DNA of 64,000 nt from Limnohabitans sp. G3-2. GTDB lineage: Bacteria > Pseudomonadota > Gammaproteobacteria > Burkholderiales > Burkholderiaceae_C. The position numbers were made by a program, and so were the translations under genes. Below are positions 34,436-45,150 of the stretch, one piece after another. The notes beneath the pieces are model-generated. The model saw nothing but the letters and a program-made list of their open reading frames with translations, was not told the DNA's origin and did no database searches. The stretch lies in the NCBI RefSeq assembly GCF_002778275.1, contig NZ_NESG01000001.1:1-64000 (forward strand), given 5' to 3'. Positions within the stretch are counted from its first letter, which is position 1. Every line of letters starts with the position of its first letter.

Positions 34436-35632
34436 ATGTCTCTGTTTTCCGCCGTCGAAATGGCCCCCCGTGACCCGATCTTGGGCCTGAATGAACAATT
34501 CAACGCCGACACCAACCCCAACAAGGTGAACTTGGGTGTTGGCGTGTACTTCGACGACAACGGCAAGCTGCCCCTGCTGCAGTGCGTTCAAGCGGCTGAA
34601 AAAACCATGATGGCCACCCCTTCGGCCCGCGGTTACCTGCCGATCGACGGCATCGTGGCCTATGACAACGCCGTCAAAGCACTGGTCTTTGGCGCTGACT
34701 CGGATGTGGTCAAGTCGGGACGCGTGTCCACCGTGCAGGCCATCGGCGGCACGGGTGGCCTGAAGATCGGCGCCGACTTTTTGAAGAAAGTCAGCCCCAA
34801 TGCCAAAGTCCTGATCTCGGACCCCAGCTGGGAAAACCACCGTGCCATCTTTGTGAACGCTGGTTTTGAAGTCGGCTCCTACGCCTACTATTACGCCGAA
34901 AAGCGTGGTGTGAACTTCGACGGCATGCTGGCCAGCCTGAACGCGGCAGCGCCCGGCACCATCGTCGTGCTGCACGCTTGCTGCCACAACCCCACCGGCT
35001 ATGACATCACCGACGCCCAATGGCAACAGGTCATCGCTGTCGTCAAGGCCAAGGGCCTCACCGCCTTCCTCGACATGGCCTATCAAGGCTTTGGCCATGG
35101 CATTGCCGAAGACGGCGCCGTGATCGGCAAGTTTGTGGCTGCTGGCCTGAACATCTTCGTGTCGACCTCCTTTTCCAAAAGCTTCAGCCTCTATGGCGAG
35201 CGCGTCGGCGCCCTGTCGGTGGTGGCCAATGACAAAGAAGAAGCTTCGCGCGTGCTCAGCCAGCTCAAAATCGCGATCCGCACCAACTACTCCAACCCGC
35301 CCATCCATGGGGGTGCCGTGGTGGCCGCCGTCTTGAACAACCCCGAGCTGCGCGCCCAATGGGAAAGCGAATTGGGCGAAATGCGGGTGCGCATCAAGGC
35401 CATGCGCCAAAAATTGGTGGACAGCCTCAAGGCTGCGGGTGTGAAGCAAGACATGGGTTTCATCACGACGCAGATCGGCATGTTCAGCTACTCGGGTCTG
35501 ACCAAAGACCAGATGGTGCGTCTGCGCAGCGAGTTTGGCGTGTACGGCACCGACACCGGCCGCATGTGCGTGGCTGCGCTCAACAGCAAAAACATCGACT
35601 ATGTTTGCGCTGCGATCGCCAAAGTCATTTGA
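34436..35632 (+). CDS. Aromatic amino acid/aspartate aminotransferase (class I PLP)
   Basis: A 398-residue fold-type I aminotransferase close to TyrB/AspC. Motifs: LHACCHNPTGYDIT with the PLP-contacting Asn, FLDMAYQGFGHGI, and SFSKSFSLYGERVGAL with the PLP lysine. A Cys-rich HACCHNPTG is typical of the TyrB/AspC family. It transfers amino groups between aspartate or aromatic amino acids and 2-oxoglutarate. The ATG at 34436 follows AAGGAC; an in-frame ATG 24 bp upstream lacks a site. TyrB and AspC cannot be told apart here. A strong terminator follows. Confidence 0.9.
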   Translation: MSLFSAVEMAPRDPILGLNEQFNADTNPNKVNLGVGVYFDDNGKLPLLQCVQAAEKTMMATPSARGYLPIDGIVAYDNAVKALVFGADSDVVKSGRVSTVQAIGGTGGLKIGADFLKKVSPNAKVLISDPSWENHRAIFVNAGFEVGSYAYYYAEKRGVNFDGMLASLNAAAPGTIVVLHACCHNPTGYDITDAQWQQVIAVVKAKGLTAFLDMAYQGFGHGIAEDGAVIGKFVAAGLNIFVSTSFSKSFSLYGERVGALSVVANDKEEASRVLSQLKIAIRTNYSNPPIHGGAVVAAVLNNPELRAQWESELGEMRVRIKAMRQKLVDSLKAAGVKQDMGFITTQIGMFSYSGLTKDQMVRLRSEFGVYGTDTGRMCVAALNSKNIDYVCAAIAKVI

Positions 35633-35665
35633 ATTGACACGCGTCAAGTCTGACGCTTGGCTTGC

Positions 35666-35687
35666 AACCGCCCCTGACGGGGCGGTT
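35666..35687 (+). terminator. Rho-independent terminator after the aminotransferase
   Basis: A 9-bp GC-rich stem AACCGCCCC/GGGGCGGTT with a 4-base loop is followed by TTCTTTTT, 33 bp past the stop codon. Confidence 0.9.
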
Positions 35688-35801
35688 TCTTTTTGGACGG
35701 TCGGGAAAGTGACTGCCAATTAGGGGAGCCACTCAAAAAATACCGTGCGGTCTCCTGTAGTATTGCTGCACCGCACCATTTTGTTGCAAGGGAAATGCCA
35801 A

Positions 35802-37298
35802 ATGCTTTATCAGATTTTTGAAACCCAACGCTCGATCATGGAGCCTTTTTCCGATCTGGCACAAGCGGCAGCGAAACTCTTTAGCAACCCCCTGAACCCC
35901 ATGTCCCAGACGCCCTTGGCGCAACGCACGTCGGCGGGTTACGCCCTGATGCACCGCTTGGGCAAGGACTACGAAAAGCCAGAATTCGGCATCAAGACCG
36001 TCAAGGTCAACGAAACCGATGTGGCCATCCACGAGCGCATCGAGATCGACAAGCCTTTTTGCGAGCTGCGCCGCTTCAAACGCTTCTCGGACGATCCCGC
36101 CACGCTGACACAACTCAAGGCCCAACCGGCCGTGCTGATCGTGGCCCCCTTGTCCGGTCACTACGCCACTTTGTTGCGCGACACGGTCAAAACCATGCTG
36201 CAAGACCACAAGGTCTACATCACCGATTGGAAAAACGCCCGATTGGTCCCCCTGGAAGCGGGCGAATTCCATTTGGATGACTACATCAACTATGTGCAGG
36301 AGTTCATCCGCCACCTGCAATCGATCTATGGCAACTGCCACATCGTGAGCGTGTGCCAGCCCACCGTGCCCGTGATGGCGGCCGTCTCTCTCATGGCCAG
36401 CCGTGGCGAAAAGACCCCCTTGACCATGACCATGATGGGCGGCCCGATCGACGCGCGCAAATCACCCACTTCGGTGAACAACCTGGCCACCAACAAAAGC
36501 TTTGAATGGTTTGAGAACAACGTCATCTACCGCGTGCCAGCCAACTTCCCAGGCGCGGGTCGTCGTGTGTACCCCGGCTTTTTGCAGTACACCGGTTTCG
36601 TGGCCATGAACCCCGACCGTCATGCCAAGAGCCATTACGATTACTTCAAAGACCTGATCAAAGGCGACGACGCCAGCACAGAAGCGCACCGCAAGTTTTA
36701 TGACGAGTACAACGCCGTGCTCGACATGGATGCCGATTACTACTTGGAAACCATCGCGACCGTGTTCCAGGACTTCAAACTGGTCAACGGCACCTGGGAC
36801 GTCAAGGGCGTGGACGGCAAAGTGGAGCGGGTTCGGCCACAAGACATCAAAGGCACCGCGCTGATGACGGTGGAAGGCGAGCTGGACGACATCTCCGGCT
36901 CCGGCCAGACCCGTGCTGCGCAAGACATGTGCACAGGCGTTGCCGCCCAGGACCGTTTGCATTTGGAAGTGCCAGGCGCAGGCCACTACGGGATTTTCAG
37001 CGGCAGCCGCTGGCGCAAAGTGGTGTACCCGCAAGTGGTCAAGTTCATCCAGAGCCACGTGGCGCCTGTCAAGGCCAAGGCCCAGGCTACACCTGTCAAG
37101 GCCAAAGCTGCCGCCAAACCGGTGGCCGTCAAGCCTGAGACCCTTGCCCCCCAAGCCGTGGTCAAACCAGCCGCCAAACCGGCTGTCAAACCCGCAGCCA
37201 AAGCGGCGGTGAAGGCAACGGCCAAAGCCACGCCCAAGCCTGCGGCTAAGGCCCCGGCTGTCAAAACCACTTGGGTGGCCCCCAAGAAAAAAGTCTGA
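35802..37298 (+). CDS. phaZ: Intracellular poly-3-hydroxybutyrate depolymerase with a Lys/Ala/Pro-rich tail
   Basis: A 498-residue alpha/beta hydrolase of the intracellular PHB depolymerase type. The nucleophile is Cys in IVSVCQPTVPVMAA, as in the Ralstonia PhaZ group, and the His lies in GAGHYGIFSGSRW. It releases hydroxybutyrate from native granules. The last ~75 residues are an extra low-complexity tail of KAKAQATPVKAKAAAKPVAV type units (AKP/VKP repeats), resembling histone H1-like or PhaM-like DNA-binding tails; typical depolymerases end before it. The start MLYQIFETQ follows AAGGGA. The pha synthesis operon lies 13 kb away. rsxB follows after 5 bp. Confidence 0.9.
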   Translation: MLYQIFETQRSIMEPFSDLAQAAAKLFSNPLNPMSQTPLAQRTSAGYALMHRLGKDYEKPEFGIKTVKVNETDVAIHERIEIDKPFCELRRFKRFSDDPATLTQLKAQPAVLIVAPLSGHYATLLRDTVKTMLQDHKVYITDWKNARLVPLEAGEFHLDDYINYVQEFIRHLQSIYGNCHIVSVCQPTVPVMAAVSLMASRGEKTPLTMTMMGGPIDARKSPTSVNNLATNKSFEWFENNVIYRVPANFPGAGRRVYPGFLQYTGFVAMNPDRHAKSHYDYFKDLIKGDDASTEAHRKFYDEYNAVLDMDADYYLETIATVFQDFKLVNGTWDVKGVDGKVERVRPQDIKGTALMTVEGELDDISGSGQTRAAQDMCTGVAAQDRLHLEVPGAGHYGIFSGSRWRKVVYPQVVKFIQSHVAPVKAKAQATPVKAKAAAKPVAVKPETLAPQAVVKPAAKPAVKPAAKAAVKATAKATPKPAAKAPAVKTTWVAPKKKV

Positions 37299-37303
37299 GG
37301 TCC

Positions 37304-37993
37304 ATGCCAAGCCTCCCAGAAACAGCGCCTGAAACCCAGGCGCTTTTTCAATGCCTGAACGACGCGCTGCCGCAAACGCAGTGCACCCGCTGCGGCTACC
37401 CCGACTGCGCCAGCTATGCCCTGGCCATGGCGCAGGGCCAAGCGGCGATCAACCAATGTCCACCCGGTGGACAAGCCGGCATTGAGCGTCTGGCACAACT
37501 CACCGGACGGCCGGTTGTGCCGCTCAACCCAGAGCATGGGGCCGAGGGGCCCAGACACATCGCCATCATCGACGAAGCCTGGTGCATCGGCTGCACGCTG
37601 TGCATCAAGGCTTGCCCGACCGATGCCATCTTGGGTGCCAACAAGCGCATGCACACCGTGATCGAGCCCTGGTGCACGGGCTGCGAGCTGTGCATCCCGG
37701 TTTGCCCTGTGGATTGCATCCAGCTGGAGAACGTGACCGGGGCAAACACCGGATGGGCCGCATGGTCAAGCGAGCAAGCGCTCACAGCCCGCCAGCGTTA
37801 CCAATCGCGTCAGCAGCGCCTTGTGCGCGAAGAACACGACCACCAACAGCAATTGCAAACCAAGGCCGAGCACAAACTGGCGGACTTGGCCGCACACACC
37901 AAGGGTGCAGACACGCCCCCCGAGCTGGACCGCAAGCGCGCCATCATCGAGGCGGCACTGGCCAAAGCCAAAGCCCGCCAGACCGGGGTCTGA
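37304..37993 (+). CDS. rsxB: RnfB/RsxB-type ferredoxin subunit
   Basis: A 229-residue protein with an N-terminal Fe-S motif (CTRCGYPDCASYA, then NQCPPGG) and two 4Fe-4S ferredoxin motifs (CIGCTLCIKACPTD and CTGCELCIPVCPVD). In betaproteobacteria this soluble RnfB-like protein occurs without the other Rnf subunits, often near nth. It passes electrons, possibly to reduce regulatory Fe-S proteins. The C-terminal ~80 residues are a charged helix. The other Rnf/Rsx subunits are not in the window. Confidence 0.85.
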   Translation: MPSLPETAPETQALFQCLNDALPQTQCTRCGYPDCASYALAMAQGQAAINQCPPGGQAGIERLAQLTGRPVVPLNPEHGAEGPRHIAIIDEAWCIGCTLCIKACPTDAILGANKRMHTVIEPWCTGCELCIPVCPVDCIQLENVTGANTGWAAWSSEQALTARQRYQSRQQRLVREEHDHQQQLQTKAEHKLADLAAHTKGADTPPELDRKRAIIEAALAKAKARQTGV

Positions 37994-38073
37994 CGGGCTT
38001 TGGAGAGACGGGTGCCAGGGCCCATGCCCCAGACCTAAAACGCTGCAGCCCAGCGCTCCAGATCCGCGTCCCG

Positions 38074-38562
38074 TCAGTGCGCGTTGCTGGCCAAAGCCGC
38101 AAAGGCCTTGACCACTTCGGCCGGGGCCTGCACCAGCTCGATCAACACGCCTTCACCGCCAATGGGGAACTCTTCGTTCGCCTTGGGGTGCAAAAACGTG
38201 ATGTCAAAACCGGCCGCGCCCTTGCGGATGCCGCCCGGCGCAAAACGCACGCCTTGCGAGGTGAGCCATTCGACGGCCACTGGCAAATCGTCGATCCACA
38301 AGCCGATGTGGTTCAGCGGCGTGGTGTGCACTGCGGGCTTTTTCTCGGGGTCCAGCGGTTGCATCAAATCGACCTCGACCTTGAAAGGGCCGGTGCCGAT
38401 GGCGCAGATGTCTTCGTCCACGTTCTCGCGTTCGCTTTGGAAGGTGCCGGTCACCTCCAGACCGAACATCTCGACCCAGAGTTTTTGCAAGCGGCCCTTG
38501 TCAGACCCACCGATGGCAATTTGCTGGACACCCAGCACTTTGAAGGGGCGCTGGCTGCTCAT
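38074..38562 (-). CDS. VOC-family protein, likely methylmalonyl-CoA epimerase-like
   Basis: A 162-residue vicinal-oxygen-chelate protein with paired beta-alpha-beta modules ([20 protein letters not shown], and [20 protein letters not shown]) and metal ligands near the His/Glu of NHIGLW and VLIELVQAP. It starts exactly where pccA stops, on the same strand, and is the last gene of the methylmalonyl-CoA cluster. An epimerase converting D- to L-methylmalonyl-CoA is the natural fit. Glyoxalase-like or other VOC functions cannot be excluded. Confidence 0.75.
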   Translation of the reverse strand: MSSQRPFKVLGVQQIAIGGSDKGRLQKLWVEMFGLEVTGTFQSERENVDEDICAIGTGPFKVEVDLMQPLDPEKKPAVHTTPLNHIGLWIDDLPVAVEWLTSQGVRFAPGGIRKGAAGFDITFLHPKANEEFPIGGEGVLIELVQAPAEVVKAFAALASNAH

Positions 38563-40611
38563 TTATTCGAACTCCACGATCATCTGGTCCACGGTGAGGG
38601 ATTCGCCTTTGGCCGCGACCACTTTCTTGACCACGCCGTCTGCGGCTGCAAACAACACGTTTTCCATCTTCATGGCCTCGATCACGGCCACACGCTCACC
38701 GGCTTGCACCTTCTGGCCCACGCTGACCGCCACATCGACCAGCAAGCCGGGCATGGGCGACAAGACAAAGCGGCTCAGGTCAGGCGGGGCCTTGTAAGGC
38801 ATGAGTTTGTGCAACTCGGCCATGCGTGGCGACATCACCAGTGCTTCGATCCTTGTCCCGTTGTGTTGCACTTGCAATGCCAAGGGGTTCTTCAAGGTCC
38901 CGCGCTCAATTTGGGCGGTGAATGGCTGACCGTTGCAAGTGCCTTCAATCCGAATGTCGTTCAGGCGCGAATTGCTGGCGATGGCGTAGGTTTTGCCATT
39001 GACCGTGATCTGCGCTTCGCCGTGCTTGCCCGTGAACTCGGCCACATGCACAGGCACGTAACGGTTCTGGCCGGATTTGCCCAGCTCCACCACCGCATAG
39101 TCTTGTCCCACTTGCACGTCGTAGCCCGGCAACTGGCCGCTCAGACCGGCCGCACGCTCGCGCGACTTGCGGCGCACAAACGCGGCCAAGGCGGCCAGAA
39201 AATCGTGGTCATCGTGCGGCACGTCCTCGGCTCGGAAACCTTGGCTGTATTGCTCGGCAATGAAGCCGGTGTTGAAGTCACCCGAGACAAAACGGGGGTG
39301 CGCCAACAAAGCCGCCTGGAAAGGGATGTTGGAGCTGATGCCGCGGATGACAAAACCGTTCAAGGCTTCGCGCATTTTGGCGATCGCCTCGTTGCGGTCT
39401 TTGCCGTGCACGATGAGTTTGGCGATCATCGAGTCGTAGAACATCGGGATCTCGCCGCCGTCTTGCACGCCGGTGTCCACGCGCACACCGTGCAGCTGAG
39501 CCGTGTTGCCTTGGAACATGGTTTGCTTGGGCGTCTGAAAACGCACCAAACGCCCTGTCGAAGGCAAGAAGTTGCGGAACGGGTCTTCGGCGTTGATGCG
39601 GCACTCGATGGCCCAACCATCGCGTTTGACATCGGCTTGGCCAAAGGCCAGCTTCTCGCCAGCGGCCACGCGGATCATTTGCTCAACCAAGTCGAGCCCG
39701 GTGATGGCCTCGGTGACCGGATGCTCCACCTGCAAGCGGGTGTTCATCTCGAGGAAGTAGAAGCTTTGGTCTTTGCCGACCACAAATTCCACCGTGCCCG
39801 CCGATTGGTATTTCACCGCCTTGGCCAGCTGCACCGCTTGCTCGCCCATGGCTTTGCGGGTGGCTTCGCTGATGAAGGGTGACGGCGCCTCTTCGATCAC
39901 TTTTTGGTGGCGGCGCTGGATCGAGCACTCGCGCTCATTCAAATACACCACGTTGCCATGGCTGTCGCCCAGCACCTGGATTTCGATGTGACGGGGCTCT
40001 TCGACAAACTTTTCGATGAACACGCGGTCGTCACCAAAGCTGTTGCGGGCTTCGTTGCGGCAAGAGGTGAAGCCTTCAAAAGCTTCCTTGTCATTGAAGG
40101 CCACGCGCAAACCTTTGCCGCCGCCGCCCGCGGAGGCCTTGATCATGACGGGGTAGCCAATGCCTTTGGCGATTTCAACCGCCTTCTCTGGGGTCTCGAT
40201 GGCATCGTTCACACCCGGTATGCAGTTCACGCCAGCAGCGCCCGCCAACTTCTTCGATTCGATCTTGTCGCCCATGGCGGCGATCGAAAAGTGACGCGGG
40301 CCGATGAAGGCAATGCCTTCGTCCTCGCAGCGCTTGGCGAACTCGGCGTTCTCGCTCAAAAAGCCGTAGCCGGGGTGAATGGCTTGAGCGCCTGTGGCTT
40401 TGGCGGCTGCAATGATCTTGTCTGCCACCAGGTAAGACTCGCGCGAAGCCGCTGGGCCAATCAACACCGCCTCGTCGGCCAGTTGCACGTGGCGGGCCTC
40501 TTTGTCGGCTTCAGAGTAAACCGCCACGGTTTGGATGCCCATTTTGTGAGCGGTGGCGATGACACGGCAGGCGATTTCGCCGCGGTTTGCAATCAAAATT
40601 TTGGTAAACAT
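38563..40611 (-). CDS. pccA: Propionyl-CoA carboxylase alpha subunit (biotin carboxylase + biotin carrier)
   Basis: A 682-residue protein. The biotin carboxylase domain has FTKILIANRGEIACRVIATA at the start, the ATP-grasp Gly-rich loop KASAGGGGKGLRVAF, and MNTRLQVEHPVTEAITGLDL. A biotin carrier domain closes it with VIEAMKMENVLF, where the Lys carries biotin. It carboxylates biotin for transfer by PccB. It sits 20 bp after the pccB frame. The partner pccB is 5'-truncated in this sequence, so the complex may not form unless that is an assembly error. Confidence 0.93.
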   Translation of the reverse strand: MFTKILIANRGEIACRVIATAHKMGIQTVAVYSEADKEARHVQLADEAVLIGPAASRESYLVADKIIAAAKATGAQAIHPGYGFLSENAEFAKRCEDEGIAFIGPRHFSIAAMGDKIESKKLAGAAGVNCIPGVNDAIETPEKAVEIAKGIGYPVMIKASAGGGGKGLRVAFNDKEAFEGFTSCRNEARNSFGDDRVFIEKFVEEPRHIEIQVLGDSHGNVVYLNERECSIQRRHQKVIEEAPSPFISEATRKAMGEQAVQLAKAVKYQSAGTVEFVVGKDQSFYFLEMNTRLQVEHPVTEAITGLDLVEQMIRVAAGEKLAFGQADVKRDGWAIECRINAEDPFRNFLPSTGRLVRFQTPKQTMFQGNTAQLHGVRVDTGVQDGGEIPMFYDSMIAKLIVHGKDRNEAIAKMREALNGFVIRGISSNIPFQAALLAHPRFVSGDFNTGFIAEQYSQGFRAEDVPHDDHDFLAALAAFVRRKSRERAAGLSGQLPGYDVQVGQDYAVVELGKSGQNRYVPVHVAEFTGKHGEAQITVNGKTYAIASNSRLNDIRIEGTCNGQPFTAQIERGTLKNPLALQVQHNGTRIEALVMSPRMAELHKLMPYKAPPDLSRFVLSPMPGLLVDVAVSVGQKVQAGERVAVIEAMKMENVLFAAADGVVKKVVAAKGESLTVDQMIVEFE

Positions 40612-40631
40612 GTTCTTCTTCTCCTAGCGGC

Positions 40632-41897
40632 TCAGAGCGGAATGTTGCCGTGCTTGCGCCATGGGTTGTCGATCTTCTTGTCTTTCAACATCACCAGCGA
40701 GCGGCAGATGCGCTTGCGGGTTTCGTGCGGTTGAATGACGTCGTCGATGAAACCGCGCGCCCCAGCCACAAAGGGGTTGGCAAAGCGGGCTTTGTATTCG
40801 GCTTCTTTGGCGGCCAGTTTTTCGGGGTCGCCCTTGTCTTCGCGGAAGATGATCTCCACAGCGCCCTTGGCACCCATGACCGCAATTTCGGCGTTGGGCC
40901 AGGCGAAATTCACGTCACCGCGCAGGTGTTTGGAGGCCATCACGTCGTAGGCGCCGCCGTAAGCCTTGCGGGTGATGACGGTGATTTTGGGCACCGTGCA
41001 CTCGGCATACGCATACAACAACTTGGCACCGTGCTTGATGATGCCGCCATACTCTTGCGAGGTGCCAGGCATGAAACCGGGCACATCCACAAAGGTGATG
41101 ACGGGGATGTTGAAGGCATCGCAAAAACGCACAAAGCGGGCCGCTTTGATGGAGCTCTTGATGTCCAAGCAACCGGCCAGCACCAAAGGCTGGTTGGCCA
41201 CGATACCGACGGTTTGGCCTTCCATGCGGGCAAAGCCGATCAGGATGTTTTTGGCGTAGTCGGGTTGCAGTTCAAAGAAGTCGCCATCGTCCACGGTTTT
41301 GACGATCAGCTCCTTCATGTCATAGGCTTTGTTGGGGTTCTCGGGCACCAAAGTGTCCAGGCTCATGTCCAAGCGGCCCGAAGGGTCGCCGCTGGCACGC
41401 ACGGGCGCTTTTTCGCGGTTGTTGAGCGGCAGATAGTTGTAGAGGCGGCGCAACATCAACAACGCTTCCACGTCGTTCTCGAACGCCATGTCGGCCACAC
41501 CGCTCTTGGTGGTGTGCGTCAACGCGCCGCCCAACTCCTCAGCGGTCACCTCTTCGTGGGTCACGGTTTTGACCACTTCAGGGCCCGTGACGAACATGTA
41601 AGAGGTGTCTTTGACCATGAAAATGAAGTCGGTCAGCGCTGGCGAATACACCGCACCACCGGCCGATGGGCCCATGATCATGCTGATCTGGGGCACCACA
41701 CCACTGGCCATCACATTGCGCTGGAACACGTCGGCATAGCCGCCCAGCGAGGCCACACCCTCCTGGATGCGGGCACCGCCCGAATCGTTCAGACCGATCA
41801 CGGGCGCGCCGACTTTCATGGCTTGGTCCATGATCTTGCAAATTTTCTCGGCATGCGTTTCGGACAAAGCGCCGCCGTAGACGGTGAAGTCTTGGCT
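40632..41897 (-). pseudogene. pccB: Propionyl-CoA carboxylase beta subunit, first ~90 codons missing
   Basis: From [20 protein letters not shown] to the end HGNIPL, the sequence is typical PccB, including [16 protein letters not shown] and the biotin/CoA-binding [13 protein letters not shown]. The family is about 510 residues; only ~421 are here. Upstream of 41897 the bases belong to meaB in another frame, so the frame's apparent extension to 42062 is not PccB sequence. No good start is seen for the remaining part. Either a deletion fused the two genes or the assembly collapsed them. Confidence 0.85.
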
Positions 41898-42027
41898 GTG
41901 AGCAACTCGTCGGCCAAGGCGCGGTGGTCCGCACGCGTGGATTCGAGCAGCGTGATGGCTTTGGCCATGGCGCGGCGCTGCCCGGCAGCGTTGCCGTGCA
42001 ACAGCGCGTCGAGCAACTGGGCAGGAC

Positions 42028-42031
<4 letters not shown>
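41898..42031 (-). pseudogene. meaB: N-terminal ~44 codons of meaB (methylmalonyl-CoA mutase chaperone GTPase)
   Basis: From GTG 42031, whose GTGA overlaps the mutase stop, the frame reads [40 protein letters not shown] and DELLTA. This matches the start of MeaB/ArgK proteins. It then runs out of frame into pccB. The GTPase domain (about 285 residues, with its P-loop) is absent. MeaB protects and reloads methylmalonyl-CoA mutase with its B12 cofactor. Confidence 0.85.
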
Positions 42032-44205
<2,174 letters not shown>

Positions 44206-44265
44206 GGCGCTGTGCTTTCGGGACAAAAATGGCTGAGCCGGATTTTGGCAGCCCGGGGCTGCCTG

Positions 44266-44325
44266 CCGGCTTACAAGTACCGTGATTCATAATTATTGAT
44301 GCAGAATATTTTAACCGGCTTACAA
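44266..44325. promoter_or_regulatory. Direct repeats CCGGCTTACAA in the mutase-gntR divergent region
   Basis: Identical 11-bp copies lie at 44266-44276 and 44315-44325, flanking an AT-rich centre (CATAATTATTGATGCAGAAT) that could hold the promoters of both genes. Repeats placed like this may be operators of the divergently encoded GntR protein. They do not contain the standard FadR-family TNGTNNNACNA core, so this is tentative. Confidence 0.35.
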
Positions 44326-44391
44326 TGGAGCGCCTGAAACGCCCGAAATACCGTTTGGCTGCCCCCGAACCGATGTCCACCGCTACGCCCC

Positions 44392-45027
44392 ATGTCCGCC
44401 CTGTCCCTTGCCCCCCGCGCCCTGTACGAAGAAGTTGCCGAACTGTTGCGGCAGCGGATTTTTGCGCGCGAACTGGAGCCGGGCAGCTGGATTGACGAAT
44501 TGCGCATCGCCGAAGCGCTGGGCATCAGCCGCACCCCGCTGCGCGAAGCGCTCAAGGTGCTGGCGGCCGAAGGCTTGGTGACCATGAAGGTGCGCCGAGG
44601 CGCCTATGTGACCGAGGTCAGCGAGAAAGACCTGCGCGATGTGTACCACCTGCTGGCCCTGCTGGAGTCAGATGCGGCGCGCGTGGTGGCCCAAAACGCC
44701 AGTGCCGATCAGCTCCAGCAGATCGAAACGCTGCACCTTGACCTGGAACAGGCCAGTGCCGACCGGGATCGTTTTTTTGAAATCAACGAAGCCTTCCACA
44801 TGCTGCTGCTGCAGATCGCCGATAACCGCTGGCGCGACCAGATGGTGGCCGATTTGCGCAAGGTGATGAAGCTCAACCGGCACAGCTCGCTCTTCAAAGA
44901 GGGGCGCATTGCGCAATCATTGGCCGAGCACAGCGCCATTGTTCAGGCCCTGAAAGAGCGTCAGCCGGAGTTGGCCGCGCAGCGGATGCAAGCCCACTTC
45001 AGCCATGGGCTGCAAGCCGCCACCTGA
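44392..45027 (+). CDS. GntR-family (FadR/FCD subfamily) regulator
   Basis: A 211-residue regulator. The winged helix is in LYEEVAELLRQRIFARELEP and ALGISRTPLREALKVLAAEG; the FCD ligand domain is all-helical with metal-ligand His residues in INEAFHMLLLQI, LAEHSAIVQAL and AHFSHGLQ. FCD regulators sense organic acids or acyl-CoAs. Divergent placement suggests control of the methylmalonyl-CoA operon, but the ligand is not known. Confidence 0.88.
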   Translation: MSALSLAPRALYEEVAELLRQRIFARELEPGSWIDELRIAEALGISRTPLREALKVLAAEGLVTMKVRRGAYVTEVSEKDLRDVYHLLALLESDAARVVAQNASADQLQQIETLHLDLEQASADRDRFFEINEAFHMLLLQIADNRWRDQMVADLRKVMKLNRHSSLFKEGRIAQSLAEHSAIVQALKERQPELAAQRMQAHFSHGLQAAT

Positions 45028-45150
45028 AGCCGCGCGGGTTCAAGGCGAATAAATAAGCGCCAATTCAGTGAAAAACCCGAATTTTGTAGGGACTTTCACT
45101 AAAATCACATTTTTGACGCTCGAGCCACAAAAACGTGGCCATTTTCGAAA

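Noticed and set aside
34358..35719. 453-codon minus-strand frame
   Set aside because: Antisense shadow of the aminotransferase gene.
37582..39882. 766-codon plus-strand frame
   Set aside because: Its long part is antisense to pccA and the VOC gene, and its start lies inside rsxB. No domain or ribosome site is seen.
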